A stretch of 64,000 nucleotides of DNA. Origin: Anoplopoma fimbria (Eukaryota; Chordata; Actinopteri; Perciformes; Anoplopomatidae). The DNA lies in contig NC_072472.1 of NCBI RefSeq assembly GCF_027596085.1, positions 20,134,680-20,198,679 on the forward strand, in the 5' to 3' direction. The position numbers were made by a program, and so were the translations under genes. This document shows positions 52,941-64,000 of the stretch, in pieces. Within the stretch, counting starts at the first letter, position 1, and every line of letters starts with the position of its first letter. A model generated the notes under the pieces. That model was not told the DNA's origin. It searched no databases and worked only from the letters and a program-made list of their open reading frames with translations.

Positions 52941-52943
<3 letters not shown>
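51325..52943 (-). mobile_element. Tc1/mariner transposon, complete with terminal inverted repeats
   Basis: Bounded by inverted repeats of about 205 bp (51325-51532 and 52740-52943) beginning cagtgggggaaataattatt and nearly identical. TA dinucleotides flank both outer ends (51323-51324, 52944-52945), the expected duplicated target. Total 1619 bp, normal for Tc1. It encodes one full-length transposase on the minus strand. It sits in AT-rich DNA, with a TA microsatellite directly on its right. Confidence 0.95.
51543..52565 (-). CDS. Tc1-like transposase, 340 aa, intact
   Basis: Cut-and-paste DNA transposase. The N-terminal paired-like helix-turn-helix half (about residues 1-110, starting [20 protein letters not shown]) binds the inverted repeats; the linker includes the GRPR-like NRPRPGF near 54-60. 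The catalytic DDE core shows WSDETK (D153), [12 protein letters not shown] (D244) and [11 protein letters not shown] (E279), with 34 residues between the last two, i.e. DD34E. The glycine-rich box [15 protein letters not shown] is present at about 187-200. Length 340 is typical. No stop or frameshift is seen from ATG to stop, so activity is possible. Confidence 0.95.
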   Translation of the reverse strand: MGKTKALSKDVKEIIVDLHKAGMGYKTIGKQLGEKETTVGAIIRKWKKHKMTINRPRPGFPRKISPRGVSMIMRKVRDQPRTTREELVNDLKTAGTTVTKKTIGNTLRRNGLKSCSVRKVSLLKKAHVQARLKFANEQLNDSEKAWEKVMWSDETKIELFGINSTRRVWRKRNADYNPKNTIPTVKHGGGNIVLWGCFSAKGTGRLHRIEGRMDGAMYREILGNNLLPSARTLKMGCGWVFQHDNEPKHTAKATKEWLKKKHIKVMEWPSQSPDLNPIENLWRELKLRVAKRQPRNLQDLEKICREEWTKIPPEMCTNLVTNYKKRLTSVLANNGFSTKY

Positions 52944-53001
<58 letters not shown>

Positions 53002-53002
53002 T
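52944..53002. repeat. (TA)n tract beside the Tc1 element
   Basis: About 55 bp of TA starting at the target-site TA of the transposon, likely the preferred insertion sequence or later expansion from it. Confidence 0.9.
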
Positions 53003-54900
53003 GCTGTATTAATTTAAATTCTGCAACCTATGTAGCCCAGGATATTCTGAGCATATCAATTTATTGTGACCATCTAGTCGTTTTCCATTTAAGGTAGTCA
53101 GGTAATCAGCTCTTCCTGATTATAAACTGATACAATCAACAAGCAGCCTGGGAGACACTTTGACAACATTTAGGCCTATCAAACGTACAAGGACAGTCCC
53201 CAGTTAATAAGTCCCCTTTACTATGTCTTCTAAAGAAAGCCTAAGTCCCTATTGCTCAAGAGATTGGATAGGCTGTAGTAGCATTCTTTAGGAGAAAAAA
53301 ACATGTGAAATACCACAAGGCCAATGTAGTTCCAATACGGACAAACATTACGTTTACATTATCTTTATTTTGTATTACTAAGGCCTAAATCTTCCACACG
53401 TGTCCTGAACATTACATTTGAGGACGTTATACTGATCTCAAAACACTAGAATATATCGTGGCCTTCCATTGGTGAACTCAAACTGTCCATCAAAGGGAGT
53501 ATCCACTCACAGACCGCATTACATGACGGGGTGGATGTGTTCAATGTGTACAGTATGCTGCAAAACTGTTGATAATTTCACGGCTATAGCTTTTTTCTGA
53601 AGATTTATGCAGCTAGCGGCTCGTTTCCTACACTGCTGCTGACAGGTATGTACTGTTGAACTGCCGGTACAAATTCCTGTGAGCATTACTATCAGTTATC
53701 ACCCGCAAAAACACCCAGGAAACAAGTAGTTACTAAACTGAGATAGATTGAAAGACGCGTTTAGGAAATCCTTTTCTGAGTTTTCTGTAGCAGCCCCGCA
53801 GCCTTTCGGTGACCTTTGTCAACCAGACGGTGCTTTAGAGCTAAAGTTAAGTCAGGGATGTAGTTAGCAAGTACAGGCCAGTCTGGCTAAAGAACACTTT
53901 GCGAACCGGGGGAGGGGAGGGATATGTAGCTGAGATGAGAATTTTTTCACCGACCTCGAGGAAAACGAAAGTGCTTTGTTTCACAATATATGACTGAACA
54001 AGTGTGTATTTCTGCCAGCAGTAACGCTTTGTGGGGTTACTTTTGTGGGCTGAGGTCGTTTAATGTGTCGCCTTCGCCGACAGTAAAATTCATCATCTAG
54101 CGAAGTGCTGCGTTTCTGTACCACTGTCAAATAACACAGAATAACTAAGATGACTTCCGGTTCACATTGTGAAAATAAAAGCATGTTGAGAACGGTGCTT
54201 CGTTACTGTTTCTATATTTCCCCGATATCCATTGAACTGACAGATTGATAACATACAGTGTGCAATAACAATATACCTGGAGTTACCAACAAGGCAAAGT
54301 GGGCATCTGTGGTCCCAAGATTGCCAAGATTTATAGCGTCTAATTTGGCTTTAGAAATGAGCTCCACTCATATGAACCAAGACGGGCCAGGTAGTATTTC
54401 TCCAGCATTGAAGGACAGGCCTGGGGCATATGTTTAGTCTTCTTTGTATTCTGAATATGGAAGGCATCAAGGACCATCATATTGTTGTTATAGTTGCTGC
54501 ACGCTCAATTGATACCCTTAATATCTTATTCTATTCAAGCACTTTTTTTTTGTATTCCATTTTACACTTTTAAAATCCAATTGAAGTCATCCAGTGTCGT
54601 CATGTGTTGTGTTAATGATTGTTATCTTATGTCAAACTCTTTGAATCGCTTTGTTGTTGAACGGTACTTACAACTGAACTTGCCTTGCCTAAATTAATTA
54701 CAACACCTTTAATTCAAAAATATATTTATTTGTTTGGGATGTAATACAGATGCTGCTGTAAAAGGTCAAGTTTAGGGCAACAATACCCGTGTCTTGACAT
54801 AATCTATTCACCTTATACTTACTTGATGGGCACATGCTCTCCGGAAAAATTGGTAAATAAATAAAATAAGAGATGTTGACGAACGTTTTTTTTTTATTTT
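53003..54900. other. Intergenic, unassigned
   Basis: No gene or clear repeat. An ETS-like CTTCCGG occurs near 54150 and the sequence becomes richer in CpG from about 53600. Confidence 0.45.
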
Positions 54901-54924
54901 TTATTATTTTGGTTACAAATTGCT

Positions 54925-56320
54925 GTGCTTCCGGTTTCCGGGTGTCGTACTTGGAGGGACTTGACACATGTGTGTTCAGTACAGCCAGTGCTGAAGATGA
55001 ACTGTTATGATGTGTCAATAAGTTAAAAAAAAAAAGGTGGACGGCACCAATGATGAGAGGGCCCCCCCGGTACCTGAGCGGGATATCAGAGGTACGTTCG
55101 GACATCAGGGACACGGTCATGACAGAGAACTTATGGTCGGGTCGATTCCCCGTTCAGACCCGCTCGCTATCTTCTCAGCCTCTCAGTCAGTCACTCTGAA
55201 AAATTGTTATTATCGCTGCTCTGGACATGATGTCCGCCTTGCTGCCGTTCTCTCTCCGACTGTGTCCCGTCTCCCCGACTTCATTGATCCGTTGTTATAA
55301 CTACGGACGACGGTTTTGTCGCTGTTACCGTGTTGCTTTAATATTTCGCCACTCCCGTTCTAAATTCGCCGTGTAAAATAAATGGCAAAGCAACTGTTTC
55401 TCAGTGAGGTGGTATGACTCTCTCTCTCTCTCTCTCTCCCTCCCCCTCCTCCCCCTCGTCTCTCTCTTCCTATCCGCATCAAATACACACAAACCTGCGT
55501 TCTGGTCTAAACGACCAGTTGCAGAGTATTCTGACACACCGTGGTCTACGAGCTTAGTCAGCAGCTGTTCGACAAGCTTACACTGTTTTTTTGGGGGGGA
55601 AACCATTGCATGTTAAAACCCGTCACACGTCCAGTTAGCAGGGCTGTGGGAGCTAGCGAGCTAACTAGCTACTTTTATTCCTAGTAACACTGCTAGGAAA
55701 TGGAGCCACCGGCCAGCAAAACGATGTCCACAGATGCGTGTGCCCGCACATAAAATCCCAAGTTTAATTAATCACTGTGGAGGTTTTTCTCCCCGGAGTG
55801 GGAGACATTTCGACGACATTGTCGTGTGGGGGGGAGAGTTTGACAGGAGTGAAATATCCCCCCCTCACTACTGTAACTGTACTTGAGGGTTTCTCCTCCA
55901 AACAGAAGCAAGATGGACTCTCATTCGGCTCGTCCGTCTTGTCAGGGGCTCAAACCGTGGCACGGAGATGAAAATGTGTGCTTGGGAAGGTTGGAGCACG
56001 TTAGGTGGGCAAACTGCGTCGTTTGTGCGCACAGCTTAGCGTTATTCGTGCTGTTAGTGGAATATGGGAATACAGTAGCTAGACTTCCAGAGACGGACCG
56101 TCCTGTCGGGCATCAGCAGTTTTACCTGAGAACCGACTACCGATAAACCTCTGCGCAGTGAAGCTCTCCCTGCCGCCGGCCGTGCCTGCTGCTTCAGTCA
56201 GGCTGTATTCTGATGTATGAGAGGCGTCCAGTGGTCGCAGGGTTTCGGCCTACATGTTTGGGGTTTTTGGCCACAAGGGCGGATCGACTGCACGATACAA
56301 GTGATCGGTAATCAGATCAC
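54925..56320 (+). promoter_or_regulatory. Candidate CpG-rich promoter region of bbx
   Basis: CpGs are visibly denser than in the flanks. Two adjacent ETS-type sites occur at 54928-54941 (cttccggtttccggg). CT-rich (55421-55445) and C-rich (56328-56338) runs and GC-rich open frames without gene similarity lie in it. Its position 5 kb upstream of the first coding exon of bbx suits a promoter and 5' non-coding exon. No transcription start can be fixed from the sequence. Confidence 0.35.
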
Positions 56321-56494
56321 AAATATCCCCCCCCCCCCGTACTTTGAAGCTGACAAGGTCTCCTGCTCACTATTGCTCTTTTAAAGTTGCTTTGCACACA
56401 TTTTGTCCTCCTGCCGAGCTCATGCTGTCGGGAGGATTGTTGCAGAAATGACAGTGTAACGCATGACTGAGAACAGTGTCTTGTATTTTTATAG

Positions 56495-56572
56495 GTCATC
56501 GTCATTGCATGACAAAGGCTGTGGCAGATTCATCTTCATCACTCATACAGCATTGCCATAGCTTTTTCTTCT
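56495..56572 (+). other. bbx: Possible 5' non-coding exon of bbx
   Basis: A 78-nt stretch lies between a good acceptor (cttgtatttttatag) and a strong donor (gtaagtat). It holds no long open frame and lies between the CpG-rich zone and the first coding exon. Splice-site shape alone supports it. Confidence 0.3.
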
Positions 56573-56599
56573 GTAAGTATCCCTGTTTTTCCACTCAAC

Positions 56600-58980
56600 A
56601 TTCTCGAATACACACACACGGGCATCTAGTCAGGATGAAGTCCAGGAGAATACATGGAGTCATTCATTCATTCATTGCTAATTTCGTTTGTGTCATGGAC
56701 ACAGAACAAGTGCAAACGCAGAGGATAAACCAATAACCGATGTTTAATAACAAATGTTCAGTAATCCCACTAATGTGCAGTTCATATAAAGAGAACATGC
56801 CTGTGTTAGGGTGCATCTTTTTTTTTATACCACCCTCTCTTTTGTTTTGTTCGTGCAATTAGACTTTTCTTGACTTAGTTACATTTCGACAATGATTTGC
56901 TGAATGACTTCTAATGAGTACAACAGCTTCAGACCATTATAAGTGCAAGGATCAAAGATACTCTACCCATACAGCAAATCCAATTATAGTATTATACTTC
57001 AATACTCCTGTTTAATAATGTACCAATTTCATCTGAAATGTGCTAGCATGACATAATTAATAAATATTTTCATTTATAAATCACTTTACATAACTAGTGA
57101 CTTGATGGACAGCAGCTCACGGACCACTTTCTGTTGTGACTCTGTTCCTGTTATCTTTCTCTCAACGAAAACTAGCCGGGGAAAGCTCAAAGAATCACAG
57201 AATCCATTATTGATCCTATGCAGCTCTTGAACTGACAGTAACCGAGAGGAACATGTTCACCACTGTTCCGATTTTCGATCCAAAAACTAAAAAAAATGTA
57301 ACCACCGTGCTGAAAAATGATTTCCACTGTTCATAAGTCGGTGTAAACGGTCGAAAATTCTAAATGTCATCCTTTTACTTTGTTTTGTCAATTATAGTGG
57401 TTATTTGCATAAAAACACACACTTCAAATAAATAGGGCATAAATTATTTTATTTTTTATTGTAAAACTTGCTTTGACTAAAAACAATCATTGTCATTAGT
57501 AGTTTTGATAATGTATTATAAGCTGCTTAGAGCTAGTGTTAGGAGTTTAACTGGTCAACCTCAGTTAATGTTAGCTGTTTAGTTTGGTGCTGTCAGTACG
57601 CTGAGCAGTATGATGAGTTATAATATGATATGTGGGTTCTAAATGTTTAAAGGTTGTTCCTCTACAGCTTATTTTGGACATGCAGTTGTGACAAATAGAG
57701 AGCTCTATGCCTTCTTCACTGAGCGCCCAAAAAAATAATATATTTTATATATATTATATATGTATATATGAGACTGAAAACTGTCCAGTTTCCGTCGTCA
57801 TCCCCATCATGACATATCTCTGTCCCAAGTTTTTGATAACCTCATTTGAGGGATCATTACAAAAAAAAATTAGTATGCTATTAGTTCTGGAAACATGGGA
57901 AATAAACTTTGTGATTAATCCCTAAACTGTTGTGGAACTTCTTTGGCATTAAGGCAACATGCAGCAACGTAACATGAAATTATTTAGATAACGAGTATGC
58001 TGATAGTCACCATGTCTGGGCCCAGATAAGAGCATGGGACATCGCAAGTTAGTTTCAAAAATAGTGTTATATATAAAAATGTATATCTTGTAAAAAATTG
58101 TCAAATAAGGTACCGGTGTTTGTGTGTCTTTGTGCGGCGTTGGAGCTAGGGTAGGCCTATCTTCAGACTGGGTGGACTTTGGGAACATAAACCTGAGCTG
58201 CTGTGGCTGAGTCGATCTCCTCCGAGGCCGGTCTCGTTGTTAGAAGCGGTTAGCATCATGGCTAAATTAACTTTAGCATTTAGAAGACACCTGTAAGGGA
58301 ACAGTCAATCAGAGGCAGATAGGGGCGGGTCTTCCTGTAAGGCATACTGGGTAGGCACATTCAGAAAGTCATTTAAGTCTTGGGGAACAAGCAAGACACG
58401 GACAGATATATTTCTTGGCTCCAGCTGTATTTTGCTAAGGGGACAAACCCGCTCATGTTCCATAATGTAGGATTGAAATTGCAGACAGCTGCTTCTTGTC
58501 TCACATACGTGCTGCTTGGCACAGTATTATAAGTAGGTGCGTGCTCTACTAGACAAAATATGTGATTACACCATCACCGAATAACCCAAACATCATTTTA
58601 GGCATCATATTCCTTAAAAGTTTTCATATCGGTGCAAATCGGACAACATATAAGCCTATACCATATATCTGTGATAGGCTAAAGACAGACTACTGTTTTA
58701 AATTGGTCGGGCGGGTCATTTAATATTTTTTCACACCTGGGGCCGGTGTGTAACCGAGGTTATGAACTTTGCTTCAAATTCAAACAATCCGAAAGGAAGT
58801 AACTAATGACTTTCTGACAAACAGATGAAGGTAAAAACAAAGTTGTGAGCTGTGTCACTCCCTACTAGCTACCTGGTTCTCTACAGTCACCCTCTGCTAT
58901 TTCATTTTGGATTGTCAGAGAGAAATTTATGCTCTAAATAGTACACCCTAAAATTCCCACAATTCAACTGCATTTTAGGG
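56600..58980. other. Intergenic/5' intron of bbx, unassigned
   Basis: AT-rich, no recognised gene or repeat; short open frames only. Confidence 0.5.
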
Positions 58981-58998
58981 TGACAGGTTCACTATTTG

Positions 58999-59132
58999 TG
59001 TGGGTGTGTGTGTATATTTATGTTTGTATATATATGTATGTATATGTGTATATATATGTATATATATGTACATATACATGTGTGTGTATGTATGTATGTA
59101 TGTATGTATGTATATATATGTATATATATATG

Positions 59133-59167
<35 letters not shown>

Positions 59168-59355
59168 GTATATATATATATGTACATATACGTGTGTGTA
59201 TGTATGTATGTATGTATATATATGTATATATATATGTATATATATATATATATATGTATTATATATATATATGTATGTATGTATATGTATGTATGTATAT
59301 ATATATATGTATATATATGTATATATATATATGTATATATATATATATGTATATA

Positions 59356-59438
<83 letters not shown>

Positions 59439-59672
59439 GTATATATGTATATATATGTATATATATATGTATATCTATGTGTGTTTATGTATATATATAT
59501 ATGTGTGTGTATGTATGTATATATGTATACGTATGTATATATGTAGACATATATATGTATATGTGTGTATATATATATATGTATACGTATGTATATATGT
59601 AGACATATATATATATATATGTGTATATATATGTGTGTGTGTGTGTGTGTGTATATATATGTGTGTATGTGT
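58999..59672. repeat. TATATG/TGTATA low-complexity tract, about 670 bp
   Basis: An irregular mixture of TATA, TATG and TGTG units. Tyr/Ile/Val-rich open frames of up to 248 codons on both strands arise solely from the repeat. Confidence 0.97.
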
Positions 59673-61255
59673 AAAACAGTGTTATAACAGTTCTGTCCTC
59701 TCAAAAACTAAGCCAAACTTTGAACAAAACATTAGCTGCTGAGTTTAATAAATTACATTTTAACCTTCCACCGAGTGCTGAGATAATTTTAGTCACTTTA
59801 TTCTTTGATATTAGCTGGTGGTATTGTTGACGTCTTAAAGATTCACTTGAACTACCTTGAGTACCTGTTGCCTGCAGCTCTACATCTTACTGGCTCAGAG
59901 GGACTGCATATTCGTTAACCATTGTACTTTGAAATATTTCAAACTGATCCCTCAGCAAAGTGCCAAAAATGTCCATATACAGATATTTTATCACAAATCC
60001 TGTAGACTGCAGCTGCACTGCCTGTTGCAGCTTCTTGATAAGAGCACTCCAGTTTGTAAAATAAAGCATGGAGGAAAATGATTAGAAGTGGTTTTGATTG
60101 TAATAATTTCTTTGCAATCCCAGTGAGACATTGTGGACCACCATGTAAACCTTGACTTACATCCACTTAAGATTCACTGCTATCAATTCTACTCATTGGT
60201 ATGTCAGAGCAGCTCTGTAATCTTAAAGAGCATGATTTGATAGTGAGCAATAACCAATTCAATATCTAAGTCCCTACTGAGTCCATCACCTTTAAAGGGC
60301 CATCCTCTGCAGCTCTGTTTCATGTTACTCACGGGTCCCACAGTAGAGAGGAGATCCTCCATGGCAAGTTAAGGGAGAAAATGAGCAAAGTAAATTAAGG
60401 CTAATGAAATCATGGTCAGTGGGGGATCATTTGGCTTCTTCATTTGCTCCCTTGCTCCTCAAACCAAATATAGCCAAAAGCTGAAATTCAGCAGTTTAAA
60501 GAGACTTTTATGAGGCCTTGATTTGACAGGGACAGAGACCAGCCCCCATTTTATAATTACTTTTAGTGCAGCTACTTTAAAAAAAAAAAAAAAAAAAAAA
60601 ATATTGCAAGACAAGACACAATTTCCAAAACAAAACAATAAGAGGATGACAAGTGAATACAGGCCAGCTAACATCATGTAGTCAGTGTATGGGGGAACGG
60701 CGTGATGTCGATGTGTGTTTGTGTGTTTGTATGTGAGCTATGTGAAATTATAGAAAAGACAATATGAAAGTAAATAAATAAAAGGGCAGATAACATAAAT
60801 TACAAAATAATAACATCCATAAACATGTGCGTATAACTGTAAAAATAGCAAAAAATATTAATAATGTCAGGGGCGGTGGCTCTAACCCTTACTAATTATC
60901 TTTGATAACCATGACAGCACTGAAAGCACATTTAGTCTAAATGTATTACATATCTGTATCTTAGGATCATATCTGTATTGATATTAATGAACTTGATTAT
61001 ATATTTACATGAAAAAAGTCCATATCCATTTCAAACCTGCTTGAAGTTATTCAATGTTCTGGTCAGGTCATCTACATTACCAGTGTGACAGTTATTAACC
61101 TCCAGCAATAATGTTTTGGCAGTTGTTGCCAGCAATATATCTTCTACCAATAGATAATAAATAACTAATGATGCACGTTAGGATGCATGTTTTCACTCTG
61201 TGTGTGTGTGTGTGTGCTATCCACATGGTCTGATGGTGTGCCCAATCTGTTGTAG
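59673..61255. other. Probable 5' intron of bbx
   Basis: Holds a poly-A run at 60579-60602 and a short TG run just before the first coding exon. No gene recognised. Confidence 0.5.
60579..60602. repeat. Poly(A) run
   Basis: About 24 consecutive A with no recognisable element attached on either side. Confidence 0.9.
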
Positions 61256-61427
61256 GTGCGGTAGTACCATGAAGGGCGGAGGAAGGGGAAAGGAGCCACC
61301 TGTTGCAGGGGAGGTCACTGGCAAACGCCCCAAACGCAAGTGCCTGCAGTGGCACCCACTTCTCTCCAAAAAGGCTCTTGATTTCTCTGAGGAGGAGGAA
61401 GAGGAGGATGAAGAGGAGCTGGAGAAG
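61256..61427 (+). CDS. bbx: bbx first coding exon
   Basis: The acceptor ctgttgtag at 61247-61255 precedes 13 nt of 5'UTR and ATG at 61269 (context accATG). It encodes 53 residues, [14 protein letters not shown] onward, with [17 protein letters not shown] and an [10 protein letters not shown] run, and leaves in phase 0 at donor gtgagt. The start matches the MKG start of mammalian BBX. Confidence 0.93.
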
Positions 61428-63970
61428 GTGAGTGTAGTTTATGGCTTGACAAGTCATTTAATCACCTCCGTCCACTTACTGAACAACAGATTTGTCAGCT
61501 TATCACGCAGGTGGGACAGAAAACACAGTACAGCGTTGTCATCTGATGGTTTATGAACTCTTTCCCAGCAGCCAGTGCTGTGTGGCCAGGATCAGGAGTC
61601 ACAGGTGCAGTGTGGAAGCACAACAGAGGAAGTGGAGGAGGACTCGAATGAACAGCGGGCACGGCGGCCGATGAATGCCTTCCTCCTCTTCTGTAAACGC
61701 CACCGCTCCCTGGTGCGGCAGGAACACCCGCGCTTGGATAACCGCGGTGCCACCAAGATCCTGGCTGACTGGTGGGCTGTGCTGGAGCCCAAAGAGAAGC
61801 AGAAATACACTGACATGGCCAAGGAGGTGACTCATGCACCTGCACTTATATTTTTCTAACTCTCTTACCGTCACGCAAAATTCACTTGATAGTTTGGAAC
61901 ATTATTTTTGATCTTTATAAGAGTTGGTGATATATGTTGGTGATAAGCACCTGGATTTCTCTAGAGTTTTACTTGTGTTGTGTACAAAGTGAAACATCGC
62001 TTTGCACTAAAGAGTTATTCCTGCCGTTATATCATACCTAGCTACACCAACAACCGTATCATCGCGCATCAGGAAGCGGGTATCTATACTGCTAGTTCAC
62101 CTCGCACCACTGAGCTAACATACACCATTATTTTATTTCGACTCGCACTGTCACAATCCTCTCCTCCATGAGCAGATGACTTCCTTCTGCGTGGTGATCG
62201 GGTTGCCTGGTGTATTTTGGCAGAAAGAAAAAAGTTCCTATATGAAACAGCTCACAACAAGATCTGTGGATTATCTTGAGTAACCGGATCATGATTTCTG
62301 GGAAGAAACTTTACCTTTCAGGGCTCCAGACTGACTTTTCCACTGGTAGCACTAATGCTGCCAACTTTCTCAGTTGGTCAAACCCTTTTTTGTACAACAT
62401 AATATTAATGAAGGGTTGAATATTACTAAGTACATTTACTCAAGTACTGTACTTTAGTGCATTTTGATGACACTTTCTGCTCCACTACATTTCAGAGGGA
62501 AATATTGGAATCTTTACTTCTCAACATTTATTTATGAGCATATGATACACAATGCATTGTTTTTCAGTAAATTAAACAGAAAATGAATTAAATTAGCTTT
62601 ATTTTAGCTACAGCATTAAAATGCATCTTACCTGTTACTACATCAATGATAATAATAATAATCTAATACTATAATTTAAAAACATGTCATAACAAAAAAG
62701 GAAATTTGGCTGCACAATGATTACTTTTACTTTAGTACTTTAAGCACACGTACACAATTTAACTCAAGCATGATATTGAATGCAGTACTTTTACTTGTAA
62801 CAGTTTTCTTTAATTGTGGTATTAGTACTTTTATTTAAGTAAAATGTCTTAGACCACCACTGATATTAATCAATGACAATGACACTTTCATCAGCGGGGA
62901 GTCAGAACATCTTGTTGTCTCTCCTCCCCACCAGCCTCCAAGAAGTGTCCATAGCATGAGCGCTTCTTTTTGCTGACAATCCCACTTTGCAGTGCATCAC
63001 ATTTGATGCGAGAAATACAATACATTAAAATGCTACACCTGTCAGTTCTGACTAAACAAAGATGAGTGGTACATGTCTGAACTCCCCTCTCGACAGACAC
63101 TACTGAATGTCTGTCATAGGGGCAGCAATGGAAGAGGTTGGTGGTTCATTTCATTTCCAGGACCATGTCAATCAAATCTGATCAAATCACACCCACAAGG
63201 CCCTGGTGAAGCTACTTTACTAAATGCTGACTGTTAGCATTATTCTCTCATCACTTTTTCCTGTTGTTACAGGGAAATTCTTGGATTTAGACTTGATGTT
63301 TTGATACCAGGGGCTTCGAGGTTTTGTCTTGTAACCAATTAAAGTCTGTCCTTTCAGTACAAGGATGCCTTTATGAAGGCGAACCCGGGCTACAAGTGGT
63401 GTCCCACCACCAGCAAACCAGTTAAGAGCCCTTCCTGTCAGCCAGTCAGCAACCCCCGCAAAAAAGTTTGGTCCTTCTCTTCCAACTCAACCAAGGACTC
63501 CTCCACTGCCAAAAAAGTGCCCAAAACTGACAGCATGCCACAGTTAAACTTTGCCATGGCAGGTGTGTATAATAAAAAACTGTGTGTTCTGTGACCATAT
63601 GACAAAATGTTGGATTGTTTTGTAACTACTGTCATTGTCAGATCCTACAAAGATGGGAGGCCTTAGCATGCTGCTGCTAGCTGGGGAACATGCCCTCACA
63701 AACAGAGAGGTAGGTCACTGCTGGAGGGCACCCAAGGGTGCATCCTTGAAATGCATCACCTCTCCTATCAGACTAATTACTGATGCTGGTTATATTTGTA
63801 AAAACATCATGTGTTTTCTACAATACACTTATTGAATTTTCAGTTTTCTTTTCGTTAAGCAGACCAACTTACCCTGGTATTGTTTACCTCTCTAGATCCC
63901 TTCAAGCACTAAACCTAGTTTACCTGACACCGCCAGCGAAGGGAACTCCTTTCCAGGGGACGAGGAAGAG
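61256..63970 (+). CDS. bbx: bbx, HMG-box transcription factor BBX (bobby sox homolog), 3'-partial, multi-exon
   Basis: Nuclear HMG-box DNA-binding protein implicated in G1-S progression in mammals. Coding exons: 61269-61427 (ATG at 61269), 61569-61826, 63358-63562, 63642-63709, 63896-63970; all phases chain. Visible protein: basic [14 protein letters not shown] near residues 19-32, an acidic run (41-52), the HMG box from about residue 85 ([18 protein letters not shown] through [20 protein letters not shown]) closed by exon 3 ([15 protein letters not shown]), then NPRKKVW and [15 protein letters not shown]. The order and wording match vertebrate BBX and differ from capicua. About 200 of the roughly 940 residues of human BBX are in the window; the rest lies to the right. 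It is not a neighbour of DLG2 in human. Confidence 0.95.
61569..61826 (+). CDS. bbx: bbx exon: most of the HMG box
   Basis: Begins at a tandem acceptor (cagcag), so either 61569 or 61572 can start the exon in frame. An acidic lead with [12 protein letters not shown] is followed by the HMG box from [19 protein letters not shown] to KYTDMAKE, including the minor-groove wedge residues of helix 1. Phase 0 out, donor gtgact at 61827. Confidence 0.95.
61827..63357. other. bbx intron splitting the HMG box
   Basis: 1.5 kb; contains the second copy of the fish interspersed repeat (62418-62865). Otherwise unassigned. Confidence 0.7.
62418..62865 (+). repeat. Fish interspersed repeat, copy 2
   Basis: Starts ctaagtacatttactcaagt, contains gctccactacatttcagagg and ends near agtacttttatttaagtaaa. 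Homologous in reverse orientation to 15480-15917. Confidence 0.6.
63358..63562 (+). CDS. bbx: bbx exon: end of HMG box and following conserved region
   Basis: After gtcctttcag it reads [20 protein letters not shown], finishing HMG helix 3, then [14 protein letters not shown] and MPQLNFAMA, matching the BBX region after the box. Phase 0 in, phase 1 out, donor gtgtgt. Confidence 0.95.
63642..63709 (+). CDS. bbx: bbx exon ([15 protein letters not shown])
   Basis: A 68-nt exon after attgtcag reading (D)[18 protein letters not shown] then TNRE, a conserved BBX segment. Phase 1 in, phase 0 out, donor gtaggt. Confidence 0.94.
63896..63970 (+). CDS. bbx: bbx exon, last one visible
   Basis: A 75-nt in-frame exon after acctctctag reading [16 protein letters not shown] and an acidic end DEEE, donor gtttgt at 63971. 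Position, phase and Ser/Pro-rich composition fit the region after the [12 protein letters not shown] segment, but similarity is weak. Confidence 0.75.
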
Positions 63971-64000
63971 GTTTGTTCTGAGACTTTACATTTTACACCA

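Noticed and set aside
55037..56146. GC-rich open frames on both strands near 55-56 kb
   Set aside because: Explained by low stop frequency in CpG-rich DNA; no recognised protein motif.
58975..59742. Tyr/Ile-rich open frames up to 248 codons
   Set aside because: Arise from the TATATG tract on both strands at once; not genes.

Overview
The window is vertebrate genomic DNA, almost certainly from a ray-finned (teleost) fish. Vertebrate-type genes are split into short exons with GT-AG introns. The spaces between are packed with microsatellites and teleost-style repeats: a tRNA-derived SINE with an L2-like tail, a Tc1 element, and decayed LINE and THAP-type DNA transposons. No prokaryotic operon, CRISPR array or virus was seen. 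I recognised no tRNA or rRNA gene.

Layout. (1) 1-39456, + strand: the 3' two thirds of dlg2 (PSD-93/Chapsyn-110), entering inside PDZ1 and running through PDZ2, PDZ3, SH3, HOOK and guanylate-kinase-like domains to a TAA stop at 39454-39456. Eighteen exons plus one alternative HOOK exon were placed by splice sites, phase and similarity to the family. (2) About 39.5-53 kb: the dlg2 3' flank, repeat-dominated, with three SINE copies, a broken LINE, a (GT)n tract and an intact-looking Tc1 transposon at 51325-52943. (3) About 53.5-61.2 kb: a CpG-richer stretch that may hold the bbx promoter, a possible 5'UTR exon and a 0.7 kb TATATG-type tract. (4) 61256 to the end, + strand: the first five coding exons of bbx, an HMG-box transcription factor, running off the right edge.

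The two genes are unrelated in function: dlg2 encodes a membrane-associated synaptic scaffold and bbx a nuclear DNA-binding protein. They lie head-to-tail about 22 kb apart. The most useful observations are: an apparent 2-nt deletion at the end of a PDZ2 exon whose 3' splice site is a pure CA repeat; two alternative HOOK exons of which exactly one must be used to keep frame; an 87-bp near-perfect palindrome just downstream of them; a candidate internal start for a short dlg2 isoform; and a potentially active Tc1 element. Nothing here is convincingly a new kind of system.
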